NCBI RefSeq assembly: GCF_009932555.1
Contig: NZ_BLJO01000013.1
Location: 74,048-109,329 of the forward strand
Length of the DNA: 35,282 bases
Direction of reading: 5' to 3'
Source: Steroidobacter agaridevorans
Lineage (GTDB): Bacteria > Pseudomonadota > Gammaproteobacteria > Steroidobacterales > Steroidobacteraceae
Made by a program: the position numbers and the translations under genes. The notes under the pieces were generated by a model, which had not been told where the DNA came from, did not search any database, and was given only the letters and a program-made list of their open reading frames with translations. Of the stretch, positions 1 through 7,114 are shown one piece after another (position 1 is the first letter of the stretch; every line of letters starts with the position of its first letter).

Positions 1-199
1 CGTCCTTCTGTCCTTCTCCGTCGTACTTGATTCTGGAAATATAGGGATCGACCAGGACGATGAGTCCGTTGGACTGCAATTCCCAACCGGCGGCGCCCAG
101 GTACTTCAGCCGCAGTGTGCCGGGCGCCTCGTCCGCTTCGGCCGCAATCGCCACCAGGCATAGAAAGATCAACCCAGACAGTCTACGGAACGATTGCAT
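1..199 (-). CDS. Secreted metallo-beta-lactamase-fold protein, N-terminal fragment
   Basis: Only the first 66 codons are inside the window; the gene continues off the left edge. The protein starts MQSFRRLSGLIFLCLVAIAA, a clear signal peptide (Arg-rich n-region, hydrophobic core, likely cleavage near AEA), so the product is exported. The mature start reads LKYLGAAGWELQSNG and then LIVLVDPYIS. This is the first beta-strand pair of UlaG/YcbX-like metallo-beta-lactamase-fold hydrolases, in which a substrate or structural Asp-Pro follows the second strand. The metal-binding HxHxDH motif would lie beyond the edge and cannot be checked. The start is supported by a GGGAG ribosome site just upstream. 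It lies 25 bases after the IMP dehydrogenase stop on the same strand and could be co-transcribed with it. The substrate is unknown. Confidence 0.7.
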   Translation of the reverse strand, partial: MQSFRRLSGLIFLCLVAIAAEADEAPGTLRLKYLGAAGWELQSNGLIVLVDPYISRIKYDGEGQKD

Positions 200-224
200 C
201 GTTACTCCCGAAGCAGAGCTCACC

Positions 225-1739
225 CTATTCGTCCGCCGACGCGGAGCGCGTCTCCTTGATCATCACGTCGTGCACGCCGCCTTCGTGGATGCTGACTGTC
301 GAGGCCAGCGTGAGGCGCGCGGTGCGCTGCAGTTCGGCAATCGTCAGTGCACCGCAGTTACACATCGTCGAGCGCACCTTGGCCAGCGTGGTCTCGAGGT
401 TGTCTTTCAGTGGACCGGCATAGGGAACATAGCTATCGACGCCTTCTTCGAACGTGAGCTCGTTCTTCTTGTTGCCGCCGCCGACATCGTAGCGCTGCCA
501 GTTGCGGGCGCGGTTGCTGCCTTCGCCCCAGTACTCTTTGACGATCGTGTGGTTGAGCCGTAGCTTGCGGCCGGGCGCTTCCTCGAAGCCGGCGAAATAG
601 CGCCCCATCATTACGAAGTCGGCGCCCATCGCGAGCGCGAGCGTGATGTGATAGTCGCGCGTGATGCCGCCGTCCGAACAGATCGGCACGTAGATTCCCG
701 TTTTGTCGAAGTACTCGTTGCGGGCCTGGGCGACCTCGATCAGCGCCGTCGCTTGACCGCGACCGATGCCCTTTTGTTCGCGGGTGATGCAAATCGAGCC
801 GCCGCCGATGCCGACCTTCACGAAGTCGGCGCCTGCTTCGACCAGATACAAGAAGCCTTCGCGATCGACGACATTGCCGGCGCCGATGGGCGTCTCATAG
901 TTCTTCTTCACAAACCCAATCGTGTCGGCTTGCCATTCCGAATAGCCGTCCGACGCATCGATGCACAACAGATCGACGCCGGCTTCGACCAGCGCTGGGA
1001 CGCGTTCGGCATGGTCGCGTGAGTTGATGCCCGCACCGACGATGAGACGCTTTTGATCGTCGACGAGCTGCAGCGGAAATTCCTGTGCAGCGTCGTAGTC
1101 CTTGCGGAACACGAGGTACTGCAGGCGACGCATCTCGTCGATGACCGGCAAGCAGTTGAGCTTGTGCGACCAGATCAGATCGTTGGCCGCTTCCAGATCC
1201 AGGCCGATTTTCCCGCAGATCAGTGCATCGAACGGCGTCATCAGCTCCGTGACCGGCTGGTTCGGCGGGGTCTTGCCAGGGCGATAATCCCGGCCGGTCA
1301 CCATGCCGACCAAGCGGCCGGTGGGCGTGCCATCTTCGGTGACTGCGATCGTCGAGTGGCCCGTGGTTTCGGTCACTGCCAGGACGTCCGCGAGTGTTGC
1401 CGACGGGCGCACATTGCTGTCGCTGACCACGAAGCCGGCTTTGTGATTCTTTACGCGACGGACCATTTCCGCCTGCGAGGCGATGGTTTGCGAACCGAAG
1501 AGGAAGGCCAGCCCGCCGCAGCGCGCGAGCGCGATCGCCATCTTGTCATCGCTCACCGCCTGCATCATCGCCGCGGTGATCGGGACATTGATTGAGAGCG
1601 GCGGCGGGCTACCCTTGGGGTAGCGGACGATTGGGGTCTTCAGATCGACACGGGCAGGAATGGTGTCCTTGCGCGTCAGATTCGGAATCAACAGGAACTC
1701 GCCGAAGGTCCGACTCGGCTGGTCGTATATATGCGCCAT
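225..1739 (-). CDS. guaB: IMP dehydrogenase, Tritrichomonas-like clade
   Basis: Oxidises IMP to XMP with NAD+, the first committed step of guanine nucleotide synthesis, in the cytoplasm. The 504-residue length is normal for the family. A (beta/alpha)8 barrel is interrupted at about residues 95-215 by a CBS pair (motifs [11 protein letters not shown] and [12 protein letters not shown]). The catalytic cysteine is C317 in [15 protein letters not shown], and the mobile-flap dyad is R416-Y417 in [12 protein letters not shown]. The usual bacterial loop reads GPGSICTTR. This [18 protein letters not shown] loop and the flap closely match, from memory, the enzyme of the protozoan Tritrichomonas foetus, which is regarded as bacterial in origin. 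No strong ribosome site is visible at the ATG. It diverges from the Nudix gene. Many bacteria with this form also carry a canonical guaB elsewhere, which this window cannot show. Confidence 0.95.
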   Translation of the reverse strand: MAHIYDQPSRTFGEFLLIPNLTRKDTIPARVDLKTPIVRYPKGSPPPLSINVPITAAMMQAVSDDKMAIALARCGGLAFLFGSQTIASQAEMVRRVKNHKAGFVVSDSNVRPSATLADVLAVTETTGHSTIAVTEDGTPTGRLVGMVTGRDYRPGKTPPNQPVTELMTPFDALICGKIGLDLEAANDLIWSHKLNCLPVIDEMRRLQYLVFRKDYDAAQEFPLQLVDDQKRLIVGAGINSRDHAERVPALVEAGVDLLCIDASDGYSEWQADTIGFVKKNYETPIGAGNVVDREGFLYLVEAGADFVKVGIGGGSICITREQKGIGRGQATALIEVAQARNEYFDKTGIYVPICSDGGITRDYHITLALAMGADFVMMGRYFAGFEEAPGRKLRLNHTIVKEYWGEGSNRARNWQRYDVGGGNKKNELTFEEGVDSYVPYAGPLKDNLETTLAKVRSTMCNCGALTIAELQRTARLTLASTVSIHEGGVHDVMIKETRSASADE

Positions 1740-1803
1740 GAACTAATTTACAGTAAGCCAGCGTTCAAGTCGACTGCCGACGAATCGTCCGCACGAGGTA
1801 TCC

Positions 1804-2277
1804 ATGGAGCTTCAATCAAACGTGTTCGACGTGTGGGTATTCCGACGGACACCTTCCCGCTGGGTTGAATATCTGCTCCTTCACACGTCGCAGGAGAAAG
1901 CGGATCGCTGGTTCAACGGCGGGCGTTTCTGGCAGGTGCCGAGCGATATGACCGAGCCATCGGAGCGGATCGTTCCGGCAATCGCGCGGCGCTTGCGAGA
2001 GTTCGGCCTCGAGCCGAACGCCATCTGGGCGGCTGAGCATGTCTACACCATCTACAACCGCCGGTTCGAGTGCATGCAGATCATCGCCGTCTATGCGGCG
2101 GAAGTGACCGCAGAAGTCGTTGAGATCAACCCTGCGGAACATGGGGAGTACCGTTGGTGCACGTACGAGGAAGCCCATGACCTCGTCACGTACCGCGGCC
2201 TGAAGGACGGCCTTCGTTCAACAAAGGAATATGTGACCGGCCCGGCCAGTCCGCCTCGGGAGCTTCAGTTGTTGTGA
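1804..2277 (+). CDS. Nudix-fold protein with degenerate Nudix box
   Basis: 157 residues, about the size of a single Nudix domain. The start MELQSNVFDVWVFRR with VEYLLLHTSQ is a typical first strand of Nudix hydrolases of the dATP/diadenosine pyrophosphohydrolase kind, and the C-terminal EHGEYRWCTYEEAHDLV is the usual strand-helix end. The Nudix box (GX5EX7REUXEEXGU) should fall at about residues 46-69. What is there is VPSDMTEPSERIVPAIARRLREFGL: the final E-x-G-hydrophobic is kept, but the RE and the first E of the EE pair, which bind Mg2+, appear replaced. Either it uses other ligands or it is a non-catalytic or altered-substrate member. The start is supported by AGG six bases upstream. It is divergent from guaB with a 64-base gap. 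Confidence 0.65.
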   Translation: MELQSNVFDVWVFRRTPSRWVEYLLLHTSQEKADRWFNGGRFWQVPSDMTEPSERIVPAIARRLREFGLEPNAIWAAEHVYTIYNRRFECMQIIAVYAAEVTAEVVEINPAEHGEYRWCTYEEAHDLVTYRGLKDGLRSTKEYVTGPASPPRELQLL

Positions 2278-2351
2278 GCTCCATCCGCAGTAGATGCCTC
2301 CTGCACATATATTGACAGGCTCTGCAGGTGCATGGTTTTCTTTGCATGCTC

Positions 2352-2366
2352 GCTGAAGCCTTCAGC
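2352..2366. repeat. Short inverted repeat upstream of the truncated VOC gene
   Basis: GCTGAAG and CTTCAGC flank a single base, giving 7-bp perfect arms. It sits 12 bases before the start codon and just before the AGGAG ribosome site, so it may be a regulator site, or it may be chance. Confidence 0.3.
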
Positions 2367-2378
2367 AGGAGTGCGTTC

Positions 2379-2621
2379 ATGCCCAAGCCGACGTCAACAC
2401 GGATCGAAGGCAAGCCACGACTCCTGAGCGCCGTTCCGATTCTATTTGTACGCAACGTCGAGAAGGCAGCCGCCTTCTATGAAGAGCAGCTCGCCTTCCA
2501 GGTGGATTTTCTTCATGGGAATCCGCCTTTCTATGCTTCCGTGTCCCGCGATCACTCGTGCCTGCATCTGCGGTTCGTGCACGAGCCGAACTTTTCCGGA
2601 GAGCCCAGCCGAGTGACTTGA
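2379..2621 (+). pseudogene. Truncated VOC (glyoxalase/bleomycin-resistance fold) protein
   Basis: 80 residues from ATG 2379, which has an AGGAG ribosome site eight bases upstream. LLSAVPILFVRNVEKAAAFY is the first beta-alpha-beta unit of a vicinal-oxygen-chelate domain, and LAFQVDFLHGNPPFYASVSR with CLHLRFVHEP is its second half-strand set. Family members are usually 115-130 residues, and the last strand pair with its metal or ligand Glu is missing. The frame stops at 2621 and no other frame up to the next gene (2670) restores a convincing VOC ending; only a weak QIEHVDDTEV-like stretch appears out of frame. I infer a C-terminal deletion or fusion junction that left a remnant. A short standalone half-VOC protein cannot be ruled out. 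Confidence 0.5.
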
Positions 2622-2669
2622 TCCATCTGCGCCGGTCCAGATCGAACATGTCGACGACACGGAGGTCCC

Positions 2670-3371
2670 ATGCGTACCTTGATTCTCGCAGCAGCATTGA
2701 CGCTCGCAGCTTGCGATTCGCGGCCGGCGCCGCCGCCAATGACCATCGGTGAGATCGATCAGATCGTCGGCATAGCGGATAAGGCCATCGGCGCGGTGCA
2801 GAAGATGGGAGCCGGCGCGCCCGCGGCCGACGTTGCGGCCTCGATGCGGGAAATGTACGCCGCCATCGACGCCGCCCGAGGCCAGATCAACGGGATCACG
2901 CAGCGGATCGGCGGCGGAAAATACCTGGGCAGGCATTCGATCGATCCGTTGGACGTAAGCGCCTGCACCCGTTCAGTCATCTTCAGCGTGCAAGGGCTCG
3001 AATCCGAGACGATGCGACCGCCCTTGGTGATGAGCGCCCTCGAGTGCAGCATCGATGCCAGTGTCTATTTCGAAGACGTGCCCGCCGAGTCCGGCGCCGC
3101 CGTCGCGCTGGCCATGGGCATCATCTATCCGATAGCGCTGGTTGCGAACGTCAAAGCCGGCCTGGACATCGAGCCTTCGTTGCAAGAGTACCGCTCCGTC
3201 AACGAAGCCATCATCGCCCGACTGGCGCCTAAGTGTCGTGAGCGGAAAGGCGGCGAACAGGTGCGCTATGAATGTGCAGCGTATGAAGTGGCCCTGTCCG
3301 TCCGGCCGAAGCTGGCAGCGTTGGCGGACCGAATGCCGACCACGAAGGATGTTTCAAATGCCGATCGGTAG
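2670..3371 (+). CDS. Predicted lipoprotein of unknown function (first of a pair)
   Basis: 233 residues. MRTLILAAALTLAAC is a lipoprotein signal peptide with lipobox L-A-A-C, so Cys15 would be lipidated. Asp at +2 after the Cys is the classical inner-membrane retention signal in enterobacteria, so it may stay in the inner membrane. A proline-rich linker (SRPAPPPM) follows. The body is helix-rich and alanine-rich, with four further Cys residues (in SACTRS, ALECSI, PKCRER and YECAAY) that could form disulfides in the periplasm. I do not recognise a family. The next gene starts inside its last codons, so the two are translationally coupled and probably act together. A GGAGG-like site lies just before the ATG. 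Confidence 0.75.
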   Translation: MRTLILAAALTLAACDSRPAPPPMTIGEIDQIVGIADKAIGAVQKMGAGAPAADVAASMREMYAAIDAARGQINGITQRIGGGKYLGRHSIDPLDVSACTRSVIFSVQGLESETMRPPLVMSALECSIDASVYFEDVPAESGAAVALAMGIIYPIALVANVKAGLDIEPSLQEYRSVNEAIIARLAPKCRERKGGEQVRYECAAYEVALSVRPKLAALADRMPTTKDVSNADR

Positions 3372-4095
3372 TCTGAAGCGCTGCGTTTTCGCGGCTTGTG
3401 TTGCATTGGCCGGCTGCACGACGCCGCTCGTCGATGATGGAACGGACTTCATTGCGGTAACGCCGGCGCCTTCGACGACGAGGGCGGAGATCGCCAGTGC
3501 GATTCAGGATCTGATAAAGACATACCCCGTATGCTATCCCCTTCGCGCTCTCAGGCTGGTTGGACAGCGTGCGGCGAACTTCGATCCGAACGCGGGAAAA
3601 GTGCGATATGACGACGCGGAAGCAGACTTGGATGTACTGGTCCGCCTCGGTTATCTGACGAAGACCGCCTTTCCGGAGCTCGGCGAGCACGTATTCAAAT
3701 ACGACCGCACCGAACGCGGCCAAGACGAGGACATCATCGGAACCAGCGGCTTCTGCTTGCCCGCCGAACGGGTGCTCGTGTCGGTGACGAGCATCGAACG
3801 AGAGATGGATTCCGGGCGTCTCGCCGTCAAGTTCACTCACGCCGCCGATCCGAATTCCATGTGGGTGCAGGAGCCCGCCCTCATCAAACTGGTGGGTGGC
3901 AATCGGGCGGTCCTTCTGTCTGGACCGGCCGAAGGAAGCGCGCGCTTATCCCGTGTGTGGATTCGAAGCGAGCATCCGCTGAACGGTGCGCCGGATAGTG
4001 GCGCGCTCTGGGCACTATCGTGGGACGCCGTTCACCACCGCTACGAAGGGGGCCGCTGGGGAGGCGTCTACTTGCGTTTTTGGGAGGTGAACTAG
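3358..4095 (+). CDS. Predicted lipoprotein of unknown function (second of a pair)
   Basis: 245 residues from ATG 3358. This start is chosen because MPIGSLKRCVFAACVALAGC forms a lipoprotein signal peptide with lipobox L-A-G-C. A longer open frame upstream has no signal sequence and only shadows the previous gene. The start lies 14 bases inside the preceding gene's end. The mature protein begins TTPLVDDGTD. It contains TYPVCYPLRAL and SGFCLPAERV, two Cys that may pair, and a C-terminal strand-rich part ending GGVYLRFWEVN. No family recognised. It is convergent with the LysR gene at 4142, with a 46-base gap holding no clear T-tract terminator. Confidence 0.75.
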   Translation: MPIGSLKRCVFAACVALAGCTTPLVDDGTDFIAVTPAPSTTRAEIASAIQDLIKTYPVCYPLRALRLVGQRAANFDPNAGKVRYDDAEADLDVLVRLGYLTKTAFPELGEHVFKYDRTERGQDEDIIGTSGFCLPAERVLVSVTSIEREMDSGRLAVKFTHAADPNSMWVQEPALIKLVGGNRAVLLSGPAEGSARLSRVWIRSEHPLNGAPDSGALWALSWDAVHHRYEGGRWGGVYLRFWEVN

Positions 4096-4141
4096 TCATC
4101 TGCGGGCACAAGGCCCACGGCCGCACGCCATTGCACCTCCA

Positions 4142-5071
4142 TCAGATCGCTGCTTGCCGCGCTGTCGAACGAACCGAATCGATGAATGCCCGCAGCGGTG
4201 GGGCCATCTGTCGTTGCGCGGGATAGCAAAGATAGTACCCGGGAAACGGCGCCGACCAGCGCTCGAGTAACGGCACCAGCCGGCCGGCGGCGACATGTGG
4301 CGCAATCAGCTGTTCAGAGGCGAATGCGATGCCTAGTCCGTCGACGGCCGCTTGCAGCCCGAAGTCCTTGAGGTTGGTGATGAGCGGTCCGCCGACAGCG
4401 ACCGCGAACCACCTGCCGTTCTCCACGAACTCCCATTTGTAAGGTGTCTGGTGACCGGGCCAGCGCCAGCCGATGCAACGGTGGGATGCGAGGTCGTGCG
4501 GATGCTGGGGCATCCCGCGTTGGGCGAGATAGTCAGGCGAAGCGACGGCAATCTGGCGCAGGTCAGGACCGAGTTTGATGGCGACCATGTCCTGCTCGAT
4601 GACCTCGCCGATGCGGATAGCAACGTCATAGCCGCCGGCCACGATATCCACAACCTCATCGTCCAGCGTGATATCGAGCACGACATCGGGATACTCGTCA
4701 TGAAAGGGACGCAGCAGAGGCCTCAGGAACAGACCCGCCGCTGTACGGAAGCAGTGAATGCGAACGATGCCGGCAGGGCGCGCGCGCAGCTCGCTTGTCT
4801 GTCCAATCGCTGCACCGAGCTCGTGGACCGCGGGCCTGACCCGCTGGAATAGCCGATCGCCGGCTTCTGTCAGGGAGACATTCCGAGTGTTCCGATGCAG
4901 CAGGCGGACACCGACGCGTTCCTCGAGCCCACGAACCATCTGGCTTAGAGCCGACGCAGAGACGCCGAGCGTCTCGGCCGCGCGACTGAAATTGAGCACC
5001 TCCGCGACAGCGACGAAGGCGCGGAGCTGACCGAAATCACTGGTCGAAAGAAGCGGATCGCTGGTGCTCAT
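4142..5071 (-). CDS. LysR-family transcriptional regulator
   Basis: 309 residues, a normal LysR length. The winged HTH is at about residues 12-70 (FGQLRAFVAVAEVLNFSRAA, then GVSASALSQMVRGLEERVGV, then LLHRNTRNVSLTEAG), followed by a linker helix and a two-lobed periplasmic-binding-like effector domain from about 95. The LLHRNTRxVSLTEAG and YDVAIRIGE signatures place it in the common CrgA/DmlR-like subgroup. It diverges from the NTF2-like gene at 5177, and the 105-base gap holds GCTTA/TAAGC-type repeats that fit LysR binding sites. The likely target is therefore its own promoter and the divergent gene, possibly including the secreted glycan-binding protein downstream. The effector is unknown. 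Confidence 0.9.
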   Translation of the reverse strand: MSTSDPLLSTSDFGQLRAFVAVAEVLNFSRAAETLGVSASALSQMVRGLEERVGVRLLHRNTRNVSLTEAGDRLFQRVRPAVHELGAAIGQTSELRARPAGIVRIHCFRTAAGLFLRPLLRPFHDEYPDVVLDITLDDEVVDIVAGGYDVAIRIGEVIEQDMVAIKLGPDLRQIAVASPDYLAQRGMPQHPHDLASHRCIGWRWPGHQTPYKWEFVENGRWFAVAVGGPLITNLKDFGLQAAVDGLGIAFASEQLIAPHVAAGRLVPLLERWSAPFPGYYLCYPAQRQMAPPLRAFIDSVRSTARQAAI

Positions 5072-5079
5072 CGGATGAT

Positions 5080-5112
5080 TGCTTAGCCCGGCTTACAAAG
5101 GTGCTAAGCACC
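5080..5112. promoter_or_regulatory. Candidate LysR operator between divergent genes
   Basis: TGCTTAG (5080-5086) and CTAAGCA (5104-5110) form a perfect 7-bp inverted repeat. The right arm is itself inside GGTGCTAAGCACC (5100-5112), a 6-1-6 palindrome, and a further GCTTA direct repeat lies at 5091-5095. Position nine bases upstream of the LysR start suggests autoregulation. Confidence 0.5.
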
Positions 5113-5176
5113 AGGATATTAATCGGTCCGGCCGCGAGGGCTACAGTCGTCGCGCAACAAGAGGCTTGGGAATTCT

Positions 5177-5629
5177 ATGGATACCGATGTTTGCGCTCTG
5201 GCGGATTTAGCGAAAACCTACTTCGACGCGGCCTACGAGATGGATGCTGACAAATTCGCCTCCATATTTCATCCCGCCTGCTCGGTGACGAAACTTGGCG
5301 AGGACGGCAGCGTCAGTGTGACACCGATCGAGACGTGGCTGGCGGGTGTACGAAGCCTGCAGGCCCCGAAACTGCAGGGCCTGAGCCGCCACGATGAGCT
5401 CTTATCGATAGATGTTGAGAAAGGGCTCGCGCTGTTGAAGCTGAAACTGCAGGTTCCGCCGCGCTATTTCACCGACATGCTGTCATGCCTGAGAGTCGAC
5501 GGCGCCTGGAAGATCGTTCAGAAAGTGACCGCGATCGAACGTCGTGCGACACTTGGGCTCGGGCTCGATGAACAAATCGCCGTCAAGGGATCTGATGCAC
5601 CCGAGAACCTGCGTTACTCGCACCCATAG
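5177..5629 (+). CDS. NTF2-like protein (putative lumazine-binding/SnoaL-like family)
   Basis: 150 residues, a single cone-shaped NTF2 fold. The start LADLAKTYFDAAYEMDADKF with FASIFHPACSVTKLGEDG is the helix pair and first strand typical of the putative lumazine-binding group (Lumazine_bd_2). RYFTDMLSCLRVDGAWKIVQKV is the usual final strand with a conserved Trp. Members lack a signal peptide, are cytoplasmic and have diverse or unknown activity. Divergent from a LysR regulator. The downstream secreted protein gene starts 35 bases before this gene ends, so the two are likely one transcript. Function is not assignable from sequence. Confidence 0.8.
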   Translation: MDTDVCALADLAKTYFDAAYEMDADKFASIFHPACSVTKLGEDGSVSVTPIETWLAGVRSLQAPKLQGLSRHDELLSIDVEKGLALLKLKLQVPPRYFTDMLSCLRVDGAWKIVQKVTAIERRATLGLGLDEQIAVKGSDAPENLRYSHP

Positions 5630-6944
5630 CTTCTGGCCGGCCATACGCCCTTTCTGCGTGGCCCTGCTTTGCCTTGTCCCCGCGCTCTCGTGGGCGAATG
5701 GAACTCCCATCGACCGGTCCGACGTGAACGCGACCGGCAACATCCGCATGATTCGCGAGACCAGCATCAGCCTCGAAGAGGAGATGCTGCGGATCGTGAT
5801 GGAGGGCGACTGGGCTGCGGTGCGCGCCGAGTATCACCTTGTGAACCGTGGCTCTGGCACTACGGTGGCGTATGGGTTTCCGATCGATTACGTCAATCCG
5901 GCGTGGTGTAACGATTGCGACGAACTGTCCGAAGAGGACAAGGTCAAGGCAGGCAAGCCTCTTCGCGATGTCAGGATCGAGGTGGATGGCGAGCCCATGA
6001 CGATTCGTGAGCTCATCGAACCGGCATCCGAAGCAGCCGAGCCGCCCCCTTCGCTACGCACTTGGGTGGTTACCGATCTGACTTTCGGCGAAGCGCAGCG
6101 CCGCGTTGTGACAGTGACCTACCGGGTCAGAAATCGGCTCGACGACTGGGCGTGGTCCAATCGCTTCGATCCCGCCTTCTCGCCCCGGAAGTTTCGTTAT
6201 CTGCTGAGCCCGTCCGGAAACTGGGGCGATGGCAGAATTCCCAAGCTGTCGATCAGCATCGATATCTCGGCCCTGAAGGACCTCGGTGCGACGATCAAGA
6301 CGATCAAGCCGGCGGGCTATACGAGCGACGACGATATCCTGCGTTGGCAATTCGTGAACTATGACCTCAGCAAGGCGCCCGATCTGCAGATCGAGTACGA
6401 CGACGATGTCCGCCTTCTGAGCCAGTACGTCGCACAGCACCGACTGCTCACACCCCGGCTCGCGCGCGCTCAAGCCTCGTCGACACTCGTCACGCCAGCG
6501 CAGCCTGGGAGGCACGACATCTCCAAGATGTTCGATGGCGATCTCGACACTGCATGGTGCGAAGGTGCTGCCGACGGCGGCGCCGGGCAGACCTTGACGT
6601 TCGAGTTCAACTCCGCCGGCGTCGAGGCGGTCGGTATCGTCAACGGCTACACCAAGAACCAGGACGTCTTTCAGGGCAACGGCCGCATCAAGCGACTGGA
6701 CGCCACCGCCGTCTATGAGCGCGACACGCGTCAGGTGAGCGCCACCTTGCCGCAAAGAGACGTTCGACAGTTGAATCGCAGGGCGATTGCGCCGTTCATC
6801 GACTGGCTCGAAGACATCTCCCTGCTCTACCAGTACACCCGCAAGGTCGAGCTCACCATTGCCGACGTGCATCCCGGCGCCAGGCACTCGGACACCTGCA
6901 TTTCAGAGATCTATTTCGTGGGCTTCTCCGGACCGGAAGAGTGA
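5595..6944 (+). CDS. Secreted protein with DUF4424-like region and NADase-type glycan-binding domain
   Basis: 449 residues from ATG 5595. This start is preferred over ATGs at 5544 and 5568 because AAGGGA lies four bases upstream and because it gives a signal peptide ending ALSWA-NG at about residue 33. The N-terminal half is beta-rich with YHLVNRGSGTTVAYGFPIDY and a CNDC pair, resembling DUF4424-type exported proteins. The C-terminal part from about residue 300 (MFDGDLDTAWCEGAADGGAG, TLTFEF, GIVNGYTKNQDVF, KVELTIADVHPGARHSDTCI, SEIYFVGF) is a discoidin-like beta-sandwich of the NADase-type glycan-binding kind. It probably binds carbohydrate in the periplasm or outside the cell. No catalytic domain is evident. 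It overlaps the NTF2-like gene by 35 bases. Confidence 0.75.
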   Translation: MHPRTCVTRTHSFWPAIRPFCVALLCLVPALSWANGTPIDRSDVNATGNIRMIRETSISLEEEMLRIVMEGDWAAVRAEYHLVNRGSGTTVAYGFPIDYVNPAWCNDCDELSEEDKVKAGKPLRDVRIEVDGEPMTIRELIEPASEAAEPPPSLRTWVVTDLTFGEAQRRVVTVTYRVRNRLDDWAWSNRFDPAFSPRKFRYLLSPSGNWGDGRIPKLSISIDISALKDLGATIKTIKPAGYTSDDDILRWQFVNYDLSKAPDLQIEYDDDVRLLSQYVAQHRLLTPRLARAQASSTLVTPAQPGRHDISKMFDGDLDTAWCEGAADGGAGQTLTFEFNSAGVEAVGIVNGYTKNQDVFQGNGRIKRLDATAVYERDTRQVSATLPQRDVRQLNRRAIAPFIDWLEDISLLYQYTRKVELTIADVHPGARHSDTCISEIYFVGFSGPEE

Positions 6945-7066
6945 CTGCCGCAGGTTGACGGCCCGGCCTCGGCACTCCCAGAATATCCAAGCTCGGTCGG
7001 AGCATCCACGTCCGCGGAAAGGGCTGCGCCCACGACAACCAGACCTGCTCGCGAAGGTCCGTGTTT

Positions 7067-7105
7067 CCCTTATCTGCCTGGGCGGACGCAGGTCACCGAT
7101 AAGGG
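7067..7105. promoter_or_regulatory. Inverted repeat covering the ribosome site of the DUF1835 gene
   Basis: CCCTTATC (7067-7074) and GATAAGGG (7098-7105) are perfect 8-bp arms 23 bases apart. The right arm contains the AAGGGG that would serve as ribosome site for the ATG at 7115. Transcribed, it would fold with the ribosome site in the stem; as DNA it could be a repressor site. The rest of the 170-base gap (6945-7114) shows nothing else recognisable. Confidence 0.4.
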
Positions 7106-7114
7106 GAATCTGTC

